Below, piece after piece: positions 6,854-14,865 of a stretch of DNA of 18,110 nt. Every line of letters starts with the position of its first letter. Position 1 is the first letter of the stretch. The notes below the pieces were generated by a model. It was given only the letters and a program-made list of their open reading frames with translations. It did not search any database and had not been told where the DNA came from. The position numbers and the translations under genes are program-made. This DNA comes from Comamonadaceae bacterium. GTDB lineage: Bacteria > Pseudomonadota > Gammaproteobacteria > Burkholderiales > Burkholderiaceae. The DNA is taken from positions 1 through 18,110 of the forward strand of contig CANCCJ010000047.1 in assembly GCA_947374535.1 (NCBI GenBank), written 5' to 3'.

Positions 6854-8764
6854 ATGAATATCTTTGACGAGAACGACCAGCATAACCACCCACGTCACGA
6901 AGAAAGTGATTTCACCAAAATGGTGAATGGCTTGTTGAGCCGTCGCCAACTGTTGGGTGCCGCAGGGGTGGGGATGGGCTTGTTTTTGGGTGGTCAAGGC
7001 TTGGCACATGCAGCCACCACAGCGAATAAAGGAACTGCTCAAGCAGGTCCACGCATTGGCTTTACACCTATTGCTGCCAATTCTTTAGATACCGTCACCG
7101 TGCCTGCAGGTTATCAGTGGCGTGTGTTGGTATCGTGGGGCGATGCCATCTTGCCTGGCGGTACAGCCTTTGATTCCAACACACGCGGTACGGCCATCAG
7201 TCAACATTTATCCATCGGCGATAACAACGACGGCATGAGTTTCTTCAGTCTAGGCACAGATCACGGTGTCATTGCGGTGAACAACGAATACGCCAACTAC
7301 GAGTATTTGTTTGTCAACGGCCGTTGCAGCAGCATCGAAGACACACGCAAAGCGCAAGCCGCACACGGCGTGAGTGTGTTTGAGGTACGTCGCATCGCTG
7401 GCGTTTGGAAGTTGCAACCCCAGGCGCGCATGAACCGCCGCATTACCGCCAACACCGAAATGCGTTTGAGCGGCCCCGCTGCAGGCAGCGCTTTGTTGAA
7501 AACACAAGCCGATCCCACGGGTACCGTGGTTTTGGGCACATTCAACAACTGCGCCAATGGCCGCACGCCTTGGGGCACGTATCTCACCTGCGAAGAAAAC
7601 TTCAACGGGTATTTTGGTACCGTCGAGAGCTTGCCCGACAACGCCGCGTTCAAACGCTATGGCATCAGCGCCAAAGGCGCGGGTTTGAACTGGTACCCCT
7701 TCGATGGTCGATTTGATTTGGCCAAGAACCCCAATGAACCTAACCGTTTTGGCTGGGTGGTTGAGATCGATCCGATGGACCCCACCAGCACGCCCATCAA
7801 GCGCACCGCCCTGGGTCGTATGAAGCACGAAAACGCCGAAGTGGTAGTGAACAGCGATGGCCATGTGGTGGTCTATATGGGCGATGACGAAAAAGGCGAG
7901 CACATTTATAAATTTGTGTCTGCCAAAAAGTTCGATCCCAAGAATGCATCAGCGAACTGCCATTTGCTGGACGAGGGTACTTTGTATGTGGCGCGTTTCG
8001 CGAGCGCGGAAGGCAAAGCCCCAGGTGAGGGTGAGTGGTTGGAACTGACACACGGCAAAAACGGCTTGACCGTGGAAGCCGGTTTCAAAGACCAAGCGGA
8101 TGTTTTAGTGCACGCACGTTTGGCGGCCACTGTGGCAGGTGCGACCACCATGGACCGTCCTGAGTGGATTGCAGCGCACCCCACACAAGCGCAGGTTTAT
8201 GTGACCCTGACCAACAACAGTGACCGTGGTGTGAAAGCTAACCAAGCTGTGAATGGTCCTAACCCACGCGCTAAAAACGTATATGGCCAAATTGTGCGCT
8301 GGACGCCTCAGGGCAATGACCACACTTCAGCCAAATTCACATGGGATATTTTTGCGCTGGCAGGTAATCCCGCCTTGCATAAAGATGCCTATGCGGGTTC
8401 GGTGAACATCACAACCGAAAACATGTTCAACAGCCCTGATGGTTTGGCATTTGACAGGGATGGCCGTTTATGGATTCAAACAGATGGCGACTACAGCAAC
8501 GTCAAAGAATTTGCAGGTATGGGCAACAACCAGATGTTGTGCGCCAACCCTGTAACGGGTGATATCAAACGCTTCTTGGTAGGGCCTGTGGCTTGCGAAA
8601 TCACGGGCATTACTTTTGCACCAGACCAAAAAACCATGTTTGTTGGAATTCAGCATCCGGGCGAAAAACTGGCCCCCTCGCATTTCCCACAAGGGACTGA
8701 CGCGGTGCCGCGTTCGTCCATCATCGCTATCGCACGCCGTGATGGTGGCGTGGTGGGCGCTTAA
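6854..8764 (+). CDS. phoX: PhoX family alkaline phosphatase (Tat-exported)
   Basis: A 636-residue PhoX-type (DUF839 family) phosphatase, an iron/calcium enzyme that releases phosphate from organic esters outside the inner membrane. A twin-arginine signal is visible: SRRQLLG with Arg30-Arg31, a hydrophobic stretch, and an AHA cleavage site near residue 53. Family landmarks follow in order: NNEYANYEYLF, the conserved Cys in TYLTCEENFNGYFG, GRMKHENAEV, YMGDDEKGEHIYKFV, and FNSPDGLAFDRDGRLWIQTDGD near the C-terminus. Length fits other PhoX proteins. The ATG at 6854 has GAGG five nt upstream. A good Pho box precedes it, so induction under phosphate limitation is expected. It ends only 5 bp from the convergent leucine-rich-repeat gene. 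Confidence 0.95.
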   Translation: MNIFDENDQHNHPRHEESDFTKMVNGLLSRRQLLGAAGVGMGLFLGGQGLAHAATTANKGTAQAGPRIGFTPIAANSLDTVTVPAGYQWRVLVSWGDAILPGGTAFDSNTRGTAISQHLSIGDNNDGMSFFSLGTDHGVIAVNNEYANYEYLFVNGRCSSIEDTRKAQAAHGVSVFEVRRIAGVWKLQPQARMNRRITANTEMRLSGPAAGSALLKTQADPTGTVVLGTFNNCANGRTPWGTYLTCEENFNGYFGTVESLPDNAAFKRYGISAKGAGLNWYPFDGRFDLAKNPNEPNRFGWVVEIDPMDPTSTPIKRTALGRMKHENAEVVVNSDGHVVVYMGDDEKGEHIYKFVSAKKFDPKNASANCHLLDEGTLYVARFASAEGKAPGEGEWLELTHGKNGLTVEAGFKDQADVLVHARLAATVAGATTMDRPEWIAAHPTQAQVYVTLTNNSDRGVKANQAVNGPNPRAKNVYGQIVRWTPQGNDHTSAKFTWDIFALAGNPALHKDAYAGSVNITTENMFNSPDGLAFDRDGRLWIQTDGDYSNVKEFAGMGNNQMLCANPVTGDIKRFLVGPVACEITGITFAPDQKTMFVGIQHPGEKLAPSHFPQGTDAVPRSSIIAIARRDGGVVGA

Positions 8765-8769
8765 AAGCA

Positions 8770-9336
8770 TTAAGCCATCAACGCTTCCAGCTCGGTGCAC
8801 GCCAGCCATGTGAGGCGTGGCAGTTGCAGCAATCCATCTGGCAGCTCAGTCAGTTGGTTGGCCGAAATGCGCAGCAGCTCTAAGTGTGTGCAGTTGGCCA
8901 GCTCGGGTGGCAAGGTGTGTAGTTGGTTGCCTGCCAGCATCAGCTTTTGCATGTGTGTGCATTGGCCAATCGCTGCAGGCAATGTGGCGAGCATGTTGTC
9001 AGTGAGGATGAGCCAACGTAACTGCGGTGGCAAAGCCTTGGGTGATACATGCGCAATGCGGTTGGCTTTGAATCCCACCATGCTGAGCTGTGTGCATTTG
9101 CCCAGCACTTCGGGCAGTTCAGTGAACGGGTTGTCCGAGCAAAAAATCACGCGCAGCTTGTGTAAGCGTGGCAGGTCATTGGGCAGGGCGACGAGCTGGT
9201 TGCCAGATAAATCTAATATTTCCAGTGAGTCAGCCAGCTCAAAAATTTCGCGTGGAAACTCGCTCAATCCGCAACGCAATTGCAAGCGTTGAATACCCGC
9301 CAGTTCACCACTTTGCAGTTGTTCCAGGGTGTGCAT
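8770..9336 (-). CDS. Leucine-rich-repeat protein
   Basis: A 188-residue protein built almost entirely of 22-23-residue leucine-rich repeats of the LxxLxLSxNxLxxLPxx type, about six of them between residues 15 and 175 (for example LEILDLSGNQLVALP, MQKLMLAGNQLHTLP, LELLRISANQLTELP). No signal peptide or membrane segment is seen, so a cytoplasmic protein-protein interaction role is likely. In Burkholderiales similar repeat blocks are, as I recall, followed by a protein-kinase domain; here the protein stops right after the last repeat and the stop lies 5 bp from phoX, so it may be a shortened form. The ATG at 9336 lies 3 bp after the chrA stop, implying translational coupling with chrA. Confidence 0.8.
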   Translation of the reverse strand: MHTLEQLQSGELAGIQRLQLRCGLSEFPREIFELADSLEILDLSGNQLVALPNDLPRLHKLRVIFCSDNPFTELPEVLGKCTQLSMVGFKANRIAHVSPKALPPQLRWLILTDNMLATLPAAIGQCTHMQKLMLAGNQLHTLPPELANCTHLELLRISANQLTELPDGLLQLPRLTWLACTELEALMA

Positions 9337-9339
9337 GTT

Positions 9340-10695
9340 TTAAAGAGGGATGAGTTTGATCGCTAAACCCACCAAGGCGCACAGCACGATGACTTCCATC
9401 ACGCCGCGTTTGTATTTGAACAATGCCACTGCCGCACCTATGGCGATGAGCGCCGAGCGCACATCGAACGCCCCTGCAAACCCTTCGGGCCACAAGAGGT
9501 GATAGCCAAAGAACAAGGCGAGGTTGAGCACGACACCTACCACGGCTGCGGTGATGGCCGTCAGGGGCGCGGTGAACTTGAGGTTGCGGTGTGTGCTCTC
9601 GACCAAGGGGCCACCTGCCAGGATGAAGATGAACGAGGGCAAGAAGGTGAACCATGTGACCAAGCAAGCTGCCAATGCCCCCGCTGCCAACAGACTCTCA
9701 GGCCCGAGCAGCGCTTTGACATAGCCACCGATGAACGCTACAAAAGCCACCACCATGATGAGCGGACCGGGGGTGGTTTCTCCCAAGGCCAACCCGTCCA
9801 TCATTTGCGTGGGCGTGACCCAACCAAACTGGCTGACCGCACCTTGGTACACGTAGGGCAGTACAGCATAGGCACCACCAAATGTGAGCAAGGCGGCTTT
9901 GGTAAAGAACCAACCCATTTGGGTGAAGCTGTGCTCCCAACCCCAAACAGCGCACAACATGCCCATGGGGACAGCCCAGAGCAAGGCGCCGGCTAGCATC
10001 ACTTGCACCAAGCCGCCCCAACTGAAATGTGCGTGTTTGGGCGGGGGGGTGTGGTCATCTATCAGCGCAGGGCCGTATGAGGCGTGGGATGCAGCATGCC
10101 CACCGCCCACTTGGAAGGTGTGAGGCGACAGACGCCCTCCCGCATAGCCCGCTGCTGCGGCCAAACCCACAATGAGTGGGAAAGGCATATGGAGGGCAAA
10201 AATTGCCATAAACGAGGCTGCGGCGATGGCCCACAACACAGGATTCTTCAGCGCACGGGAACCAATGCGATACGCCGCTTGCACCACGATGACAGTGACC
10301 GCAGGCTTGATTCCAAAAAACAAACCCGTCACCCAAGGCGTATCACCCAGTGCGATGTACACCCAAGACAGTACGACAAGCATGGCCAACGATGGCAGCA
10401 CAAACAATGAGCCGGCCAATACGCCGCCCCAGCGTCGGTGCATCAGCCATCCAATGTAGGTGACCAATTGCTGCGCTTCAGGTCCTGGCAACACCATGCA
10501 GTAGTTGAGCGCATGAAAAAAACGGCGCTCAGACAGCCACCGGCGTCGCTCTACCAACTCTTGATGCAGGATGGCGATTTGCCCTGCAGGACCACCGAAA
10601 CTGATGAACCCAAGCTTGAACCAGAATCGAAGAGCTTCAAGCAGGCTCACATTTTGAACTGTTTGAAGGTCTGTCTTTGTTGGACGGGGCTGCAC
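9340..10695 (-). CDS. chrA: Chromate transporter ChrA (long, two-domain CHR family)
   Basis: A 451-residue inner-membrane protein of the CHR superfamily. The duplicated domain is visible: the N-half has FISFGGPAGQIAILHQELVERRRWL and YCMVLPGPEAQQL (residues about 30-80), and the C-half has LLTFGGAYAVLPYVYQ and GETTPGPLIMVVAF. A hydrophilic His-rich loop (HAASHASYGP, HAHF) separates the halves. Family members export chromate and sometimes sulfate-like anions; many homologues have no proven chromate role. The start is GTG 10695, with AAAGG just upstream, only 12 bp after the sensor-kinase stop. It is therefore likely part of the cytochrome/two-component operon, although its composition is GC-rich like the flanking chromosome, not like the genes directly upstream. 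Confidence 0.92.
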   Translation of the reverse strand: MQPRPTKTDLQTVQNVSLLEALRFWFKLGFISFGGPAGQIAILHQELVERRRWLSERRFFHALNYCMVLPGPEAQQLVTYIGWLMHRRWGGVLAGSLFVLPSLAMLVVLSWVYIALGDTPWVTGLFFGIKPAVTVIVVQAAYRIGSRALKNPVLWAIAAASFMAIFALHMPFPLIVGLAAAAGYAGGRLSPHTFQVGGGHAASHASYGPALIDDHTPPPKHAHFSWGGLVQVMLAGALLWAVPMGMLCAVWGWEHSFTQMGWFFTKAALLTFGGAYAVLPYVYQGAVSQFGWVTPTQMMDGLALGETTPGPLIMVVAFVAFIGGYVKALLGPESLLAAGALAACLVTWFTFLPSFIFILAGGPLVESTHRNLKFTAPLTAITAAVVGVVLNLALFFGYHLLWPEGFAGAFDVRSALIAIGAAVALFKYKRGVMEVIVLCALVGLAIKLIPL

Positions 10696-10707
10696 TGTTT
10701 CACGCCT

Positions 10708-12150
10708 TTATTTTTGTTGCACAGGAAAGGTAATGCGGGCCACTAGTCCCCCATTCTTTTGATTTGAAAGTGTGATTGTCGCTGCGTGCAATTGGCAAAT
10801 TTGTTGCACGATGGCTAAACCCAAGCCACAACCATTGCCCGTTTCTCCTGGCAGTCTATAAAAACGATCAAACACTTGGATTTGATTCTCTTCAGGTATT
10901 CCTGGCCCGCTGTCGATCACCTCTAGACTGGGACGACCGTCATCGGTGAAACAACGAACTTCAATGCTTCCACCAGACGGCGTATATCGGATTGCGTTAT
11001 CGATCAAGTTGATGGTTGCTTCGAACAGCATCCATTCCACACACATCGCATGCGCAGGATGTAAATCGAATGACAAATCAATATTTTTTTCAATGGCTGA
11101 ATCCAAGACCGTAGAGGCTGCCTTTTCTAGTAAAGAGCAGAATGCAACTTTCTGCTTTTCATAAATTAAGCTTCGACTGTAGTCAGACCGCGCATATGCA
11201 AGTAGCTGTGAAACGAGGTGCCCCATCCGCTCTGTAGACTGAAGTGCCTTGTTGAGGGGTTCTAAATCCGGTGATTGTGAATTTTCTTTAATAAAAATCT
11301 CAATGTTTGTCTGTACTGAGGACAGCGGTGTTCTTAGCTGATGCGCGGCATCGGCTAAAAATTGCTGTTGGCTAATTTGTGACTTTTTGAGAACTTTCAA
11401 TAATTCGTTGAGGTTGTCTAACAAAGGTTTTGTTTCAGGTGGATAAGTTCCTGAAAATTGAATCTCAGATAAATCATTGACCTTGCGTTTAGCAATTTCA
11501 GACTCAAGATGGTGCAAAGGGGCAAGTCCATTTTTAACTGCGATCCATACGCAAAGCAAGGTCAATGCAATGAATATTAAATTGGGGCCAATCATCGCAC
11601 TCAGAAAAGTTCTCAAAGCTTCTGATCGACTGAGTGTTGTTTTTAAAACGGTAACTTGAATTTCGCGATTGGAAATTTTAGTTGTATGGCTCGCAATTCG
11701 GACCGCTAAATTTTGCCAAGTGCCGTCTTGGAAACGAATCGCACGCGATGGGTATGCAAATGATGGCACATTGGGATCGCCTGCGAGTACGTTTCCATTG
11801 GTATCTCTGACACAGAAAAATATCGTGTCGGGTAAGTCACTTTCTATCAAGTTTTCAACTTCAGGTGAAATGTCGAGTTTGTGAGGTTGATTCCCACTGA
11901 ATCTGACCAAACTTTCTAAGTCAGTCACGACATCAGCCAGTGTGCTGTCGTATGCAGAATCAATGGTTTGGTGAGCAAGTTTGTAATCAATGGCCGCACT
12001 GATGGTCAGTAGCAATATCAGTGGTGGCACGAGAAACAGTAAAAGTCTTTTCCTCAGACTAATTTTTCCAAGCAACTTGATGGGGCTGTCAGTTGTTGGG
12101 CTCGTCAATTCGGTAACCGATGCCTCGGATTGTTCTGATAAAGACTTCAT
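10708..12150 (-). CDS. TctE/QseC-type sensor histidine kinase
   Basis: A 480-residue membrane histidine kinase. It has a cytoplasmic leader, TM1 at about residues 35-52, a periplasmic domain of the 2CSK_N type (about 55-180, with ASxYDSxLADVV-like and NGNVLAGDPNVP motifs), TM2 at about 184-206, and a HAMP-like linker. The phosphoacceptor is His270 in DAAHQLRTPL. The ATP-binding lobe follows with INLIDNAIRY (N box), DSGPGIP (G1) and GNGCGLGLAI (G2). The closest named relatives are TctE and QseC/PmrB; in the TctDE system the signal is tricarboxylate, but here the neighbours are cytochromes and ChrA, so a redox, metal or oxyanion cue is more likely (inference). The ATG 12150 overlaps the response-regulator gene by 62 bp, which is long; TTG codons downstream are possible alternative starts. 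Confidence 0.93.
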   Translation of the reverse strand: MKSLSEQSEASVTELTSPTTDSPIKLLGKISLRKRLLLFLVPPLILLLTISAAIDYKLAHQTIDSAYDSTLADVVTDLESLVRFSGNQPHKLDISPEVENLIESDLPDTIFFCVRDTNGNVLAGDPNVPSFAYPSRAIRFQDGTWQNLAVRIASHTTKISNREIQVTVLKTTLSRSEALRTFLSAMIGPNLIFIALTLLCVWIAVKNGLAPLHHLESEIAKRKVNDLSEIQFSGTYPPETKPLLDNLNELLKVLKKSQISQQQFLADAAHQLRTPLSSVQTNIEIFIKENSQSPDLEPLNKALQSTERMGHLVSQLLAYARSDYSRSLIYEKQKVAFCSLLEKAASTVLDSAIEKNIDLSFDLHPAHAMCVEWMLFEATINLIDNAIRYTPSGGSIEVRCFTDDGRPSLEVIDSGPGIPEENQIQVFDRFYRLPGETGNGCGLGLAIVQQICQLHAATITLSNQKNGGLVARITFPVQQK

Positions 12151-12760
12151 TTGATCCCAGCTTTTGCCTTAAACGAGAAATGTGAACTTCAATGTTGTTG
12201 AGCGTCACATCTTTGTCCCATCCCATTAACTTTTGAATCAGGGCATCTTTGGAAACAACATCTGGTGAAGCCAATAAAAGTATTTCTAGTATCTCCCATT
12301 CGCGCTTTGTGAGATCAATCACAATGCCATTGAGGGTCGCGATACGTGTAGAACTATTTAAAACAAATTGGTTGTGTGTAACGATGCATGTACTTTTGGC
12401 GTGTCTTCTTCGATACAGAGCCTTGAGCCGAGCGACGACTTCAGGCAGACGGTAAGGTTTGACCAAGTAGTCATCCGCCCCAGTGTCAAAGCTACGTACC
12501 AAATCCGTCACATCATCGCGCGCCGTCAAGATAAGTACAGGTGTTGAATTATTTGATTGTCGTATTCTTTGTAAAAAATCTAATCCACTAATGCCAGGCA
12601 GTCCAATATCAATGAGATAAATGTCGTAAATCTCGCCATGAATTGCCGATTGCGCCTTTTCTGCTGAGTCGAACCAGTCGACCAAATAGCCAAACTGTTT
12701 GAGTCCTGTCTTCAAGCCTTCAGCGAGTGGGGCATCATCTTCAATTAACAAAATTCGCAT
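12089..12760 (-). CDS. OmpR/PhoB-family (TctD/QseB-type) response regulator
   Basis: A 223-residue transcription regulator. The receiver domain has the acidic pair in IEDDAP, phosphoacceptor Asp51 in YLIDIGLPG, Thr79 in LILTARDD, and Lys101 in YLVKPYRLPE. The C-terminal winged helix (about 125-220) includes LTKREWEILE and NNIEVHISRLRQKLG with the closing IRTIRGIGYR. It is the partner of the overlapping sensor kinase. It starts 2 bp after the upstream tetraheme-cytochrome stop, so the regulator is translated from the operon it probably controls. Its likely target is the dyad at 13381-13419, whose 11-bp hexamer spacing suits an OmpR-family dimer. Confidence 0.94.
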   Translation of the reverse strand: MRILLIEDDAPLAEGLKTGLKQFGYLVDWFDSAEKAQSAIHGEIYDIYLIDIGLPGISGLDFLQRIRQSNNSTPVLILTARDDVTDLVRSFDTGADDYLVKPYRLPEVVARLKALYRRRHAKSTCIVTHNQFVLNSSTRIATLNGIVIDLTKREWEILEILLLASPDVVSKDALIQKLMGWDKDVTLNNIEVHISRLRQKLGSNEVFIRTIRGIGYRIDEPNN

Positions 12761-12762
12761 GA

Positions 12763-13365
12763 TTAGCGATTTTTTTCCAGAACGACGATGTCCGATGGTT
12801 CAGTGCCGTCGTTCGGTTCGTGATGCGCGATTCCGTAATGACAGTCAATGCATGTTTTTCCTTCGCTTTGCATTTTCCTGTGTTGTTTTCGCGCTGTTGG
12901 GCCTTGTGCATCAGGATCCATGGCTTGGACGTTATGACAACTTCTGCACTCCTGAGAGTCAGTGGATTTCATATGCTGCCATACACGGCTTGCCAGTTCA
13001 GATCGGCGTTGTTCAAATTTTTCTGGGGTATCAATCGTGCCCAAAAGATGGTGCCATACATCATTGGCAGCCAAAACCTTACGCTTCAATAAGCCAATGG
13101 TGTCATGTGGTACGTGGCAATCTGAGCAACTGGCTTGAACACCCGTTCTGTTTTTTGCATGAATTGTTTGCGAATATTCTGCAAAGTTGTTTTCTTTCAT
13201 TTCATGACAGCTGATGCAGAAGTTTGTATCGTTGGTCAGGTGAACAACGGATGCCATCCCCCAAAAGAGCATCGCACCCAGTGTAAGAAGACCCACGACA
13301 CCTAATATGCCAACTGTCCATTTTAATTTTGATTTACTCAACAGGTTCCCCTTAGATTTTTTCAT
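12763..13365 (-). CDS. NapC/NirT-family tetraheme c-type cytochrome (CymA-like)
   Basis: A 200-residue inner-membrane-anchored multiheme cytochrome. A single N-terminal membrane helix spans about residues 16-38. Four CXXCH heme sites lie at 50-54 (CISCH), 80-84 (CSDCH), 140-144 (CRSCH) and 172-176 (CIDCH); Met56 right after the first site is the usual NapC/NrfH-type ligand. His residues in TIHA, WHHLLG and ARKQH may be distal ligands. Family members pass electrons between the quinone pool and periplasmic partners. No nitrate or nitrite reductase gene is nearby; instead it is divergent from an outer-membrane cytochrome-porin, so it resembles a CymA-like quinone gateway. It is the first gene of a five-gene minus-strand run. 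The Shine-Dalgarno is weak. Direction of electron flow cannot be told from sequence. Confidence 0.92.
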   Translation of the reverse strand: MKKSKGNLLSKSKLKWTVGILGVVGLLTLGAMLFWGMASVVHLTNDTNFCISCHEMKENNFAEYSQTIHAKNRTGVQASCSDCHVPHDTIGLLKRKVLAANDVWHHLLGTIDTPEKFEQRRSELASRVWQHMKSTDSQECRSCHNVQAMDPDAQGPTARKQHRKMQSEGKTCIDCHYGIAHHEPNDGTEPSDIVVLEKNR

Positions 13366-13380
13366 TTTTAGCTTGAATTC

Positions 13381-13419
13381 CTGAACAAAGCCTTAACGGA
13401 GATTTCAGGTTTCTTTCAG
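13381..13419. promoter_or_regulatory. Four-hexamer dyad operator in the divergent cytochrome intergenic region
   Basis: Hexamers CTGAAC (13381-13386), CTTAAC (13392-13397), TTTCAG (13403-13408) and TTTCAG (13414-13419) are each exactly 11 bp apart. The last two are CTGAAA on the minus strand, so the whole is a dyad centred at about 13400: two CTGAA-type direct-repeat pairs facing each other, 12 of 17 positions matching between arms. An OmpR-family dimer binds 11-bp-spaced hexamers, so each arm could hold one dimer, serving the two divergent genes. It sits 16 bp from the tetraheme-cytochrome start and 48 bp from the cytochrome-porin start. The DNA pattern is direct; the binding protein is inferred. 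Confidence 0.65.
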
Positions 13420-13467
13420 TATGACGTGATCAAAATATGGCCATCACATCAGATCAATGAGTTCTAA

Positions 13468-14853
13468 ATGAAAAATCTTTTGCAAATGACATGGACGCGA
13501 TGCGCGTTAATTGCCCTTGCTGTATTTTCTGGCGCAATCGTTCCCTCGACGAGTTTCGCCGTACCCAGTTACGCACGCCAAACGGGCAGCGATTGTGGTG
13601 GCTGTCACGTCGGTGGATTCGGCCCACAATTGACCCCCTATGGCATGCGATTCAAAATGGATGGCTACATTGACTCCAATGGCAGTGATTCAAGCAAAGT
13701 TCCGCTTTCAGGCATGTTGGTGGGCAATTTGACAAAGACTAGAAAGGCGGCTGCAGAGGGCGATTCAGCAGATGGATTTAAGTCTAATAACAATGCTATT
13801 TTTCAGGAAGCTTCGCTTTTCTTGGCTGGTCGTTTGTCGGAGCGCGTGGGTAGCTTTACTCAATTGACTTACTCCGGGGTAGACAAAAAATGGGCGGTTG
13901 ACCAACTCGACATTCGTCACACCAAATCGGTAACGGTTCAAGACCAAGAGGCGACCATCGGCATCTCCCTCAATAACAATCCAACCTTGACCGATCCTGT
14001 GAATACTTTGGGGCAGTGGCGGTTTCCTTATATTTCGTCAGACTTTGGATACTCTCCTGCAGATCAAACCGTGCCCTTGGTTGAACGATTGGGCGGTAGT
14101 GTTGTTGGTTTGAATTTATATTCATTCCTTCAAAATGGCATTTATGCTGAGTACGGCTTATACAACACCCCGAGCCAGCAGACATTGAGCCGAATGGGCA
14201 GCGGGGATGCCGGCAGCTTCAAAGGCTTCGCGGATTACATGCGAGTGGCCTATCTTGCTGATCAAAAACGAAGCAATTGGTCCGTTGGTTTGCTTTACTT
14301 CGGCGCAAAAGTCAGACCTGATCGCACTTATGCAGGCGGAGATACTGACAACTACAAAGACTTTGGTGTCGATGCCTCTTATCAGTTCCTTGGTAACCGT
14401 GAGCACATGTTCACATTGACCTCTAGCTATATTCGAGAAAAAAGAAATCTTGGATATACCTATGGTGTGTTGGCCGAGGGCGATCAAGCGCAAACCACTG
14501 CTAATCAGTTCCGTATTGCAGGTTCGTATCACTACAAACAGCATTGGGGTACGACTTTAGGTTTGTTCGACAACCGTGCGACTGCGGACAGCAGCTATAG
14601 CGGAACTTTGGGTTCTGCGGGGGGCTCTGCATCTTTACGCCCCAATACATCAGGCTACACGGTTCAGTTCGACTGGACACCATGGGGACAAGAGAAGTCA
14701 TGGTTAGCGCCTAACGCAAATGTCCGAATGGGGATTCAATATACCGGCTATCAGCGCTATATGGGTGGGGCTACCTATATTGATGGAAGCGGAGATCTGC
14801 GCAATGCAAAAGACAACAACACATTAATGTTGTTTGTCTGGACATCTATTTAA
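13468..14853 (+). CDS. Cyc2-like fused monoheme cytochrome c / outer-membrane beta-barrel
   Basis: A 461-residue exported protein. A signal peptide ends near residue 31 (SFA, then VPSYARQTG). A single heme site CGGCH lies at 43-47, followed by a short cytochrome-like segment (PQLTPYGMRFKMDGY, 53-67; Met60 or Met64 are possible ligands). The remaining about 380 residues have alternating polar/aromatic beta strands with glycine turns and aromatic belts, ending in LMLFVWTSI, as in an outer-membrane barrel. This layout and the PSYARQTG-CxxCH-LTPYGxRFKxxGY pattern resemble Cyc2, the fused cytochrome-porin that takes electrons from Fe(II) in iron oxidisers. Substrate here is unknown; related barrels exist in bacteria not known to oxidise iron. 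The start ATG 13468 has only a weak ribosome site. The class I cytochrome c follows after 12 bp. A plain porin is excluded by the heme motif. Confidence 0.78.
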   Translation: MKNLLQMTWTRCALIALAVFSGAIVPSTSFAVPSYARQTGSDCGGCHVGGFGPQLTPYGMRFKMDGYIDSNGSDSSKVPLSGMLVGNLTKTRKAAAEGDSADGFKSNNNAIFQEASLFLAGRLSERVGSFTQLTYSGVDKKWAVDQLDIRHTKSVTVQDQEATIGISLNNNPTLTDPVNTLGQWRFPYISSDFGYSPADQTVPLVERLGGSVVGLNLYSFLQNGIYAEYGLYNTPSQQTLSRMGSGDAGSFKGFADYMRVAYLADQKRSNWSVGLLYFGAKVRPDRTYAGGDTDNYKDFGVDASYQFLGNREHMFTLTSSYIREKRNLGYTYGVLAEGDQAQTTANQFRIAGSYHYKQHWGTTLGLFDNRATADSSYSGTLGSAGGSASLRPNTSGYTVQFDWTPWGQEKSWLAPNANVRMGIQYTGYQRYMGGATYIDGSGDLRNAKDNNTLMLFVWTSI

Positions 14854-14865
14854 TTTAAGGCTGCT

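Noticed and set aside
7250..7903. Minus-strand open frame of 217 residues inside phoX
   Set aside because: It is antisense to conserved PhoX motifs and lacks recognisable domain content.
12699..13214. Plus-strand open frame of 171 residues across the tetraheme cytochrome gene
   Set aside because: The opposite strand encodes four correctly spaced CXXCH motifs; the plus-strand translation is shapeless and lacks a ribosome site.
12763..13365. Dedicated NapC of a nitrate reductase or NrfH of a nitrite reductase
   Set aside because: No napA, napB, nrfA or nirS gene is present; neighbours are a two-component system and an outer-membrane cytochrome.
13468..14853. MtrB/PioB-type porin of a decaheme conduit
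   Set aside because: The barrel itself carries a heme site and no MtrA-type multiheme partner is encoded nearby; Cyc2-like fusion fits better.
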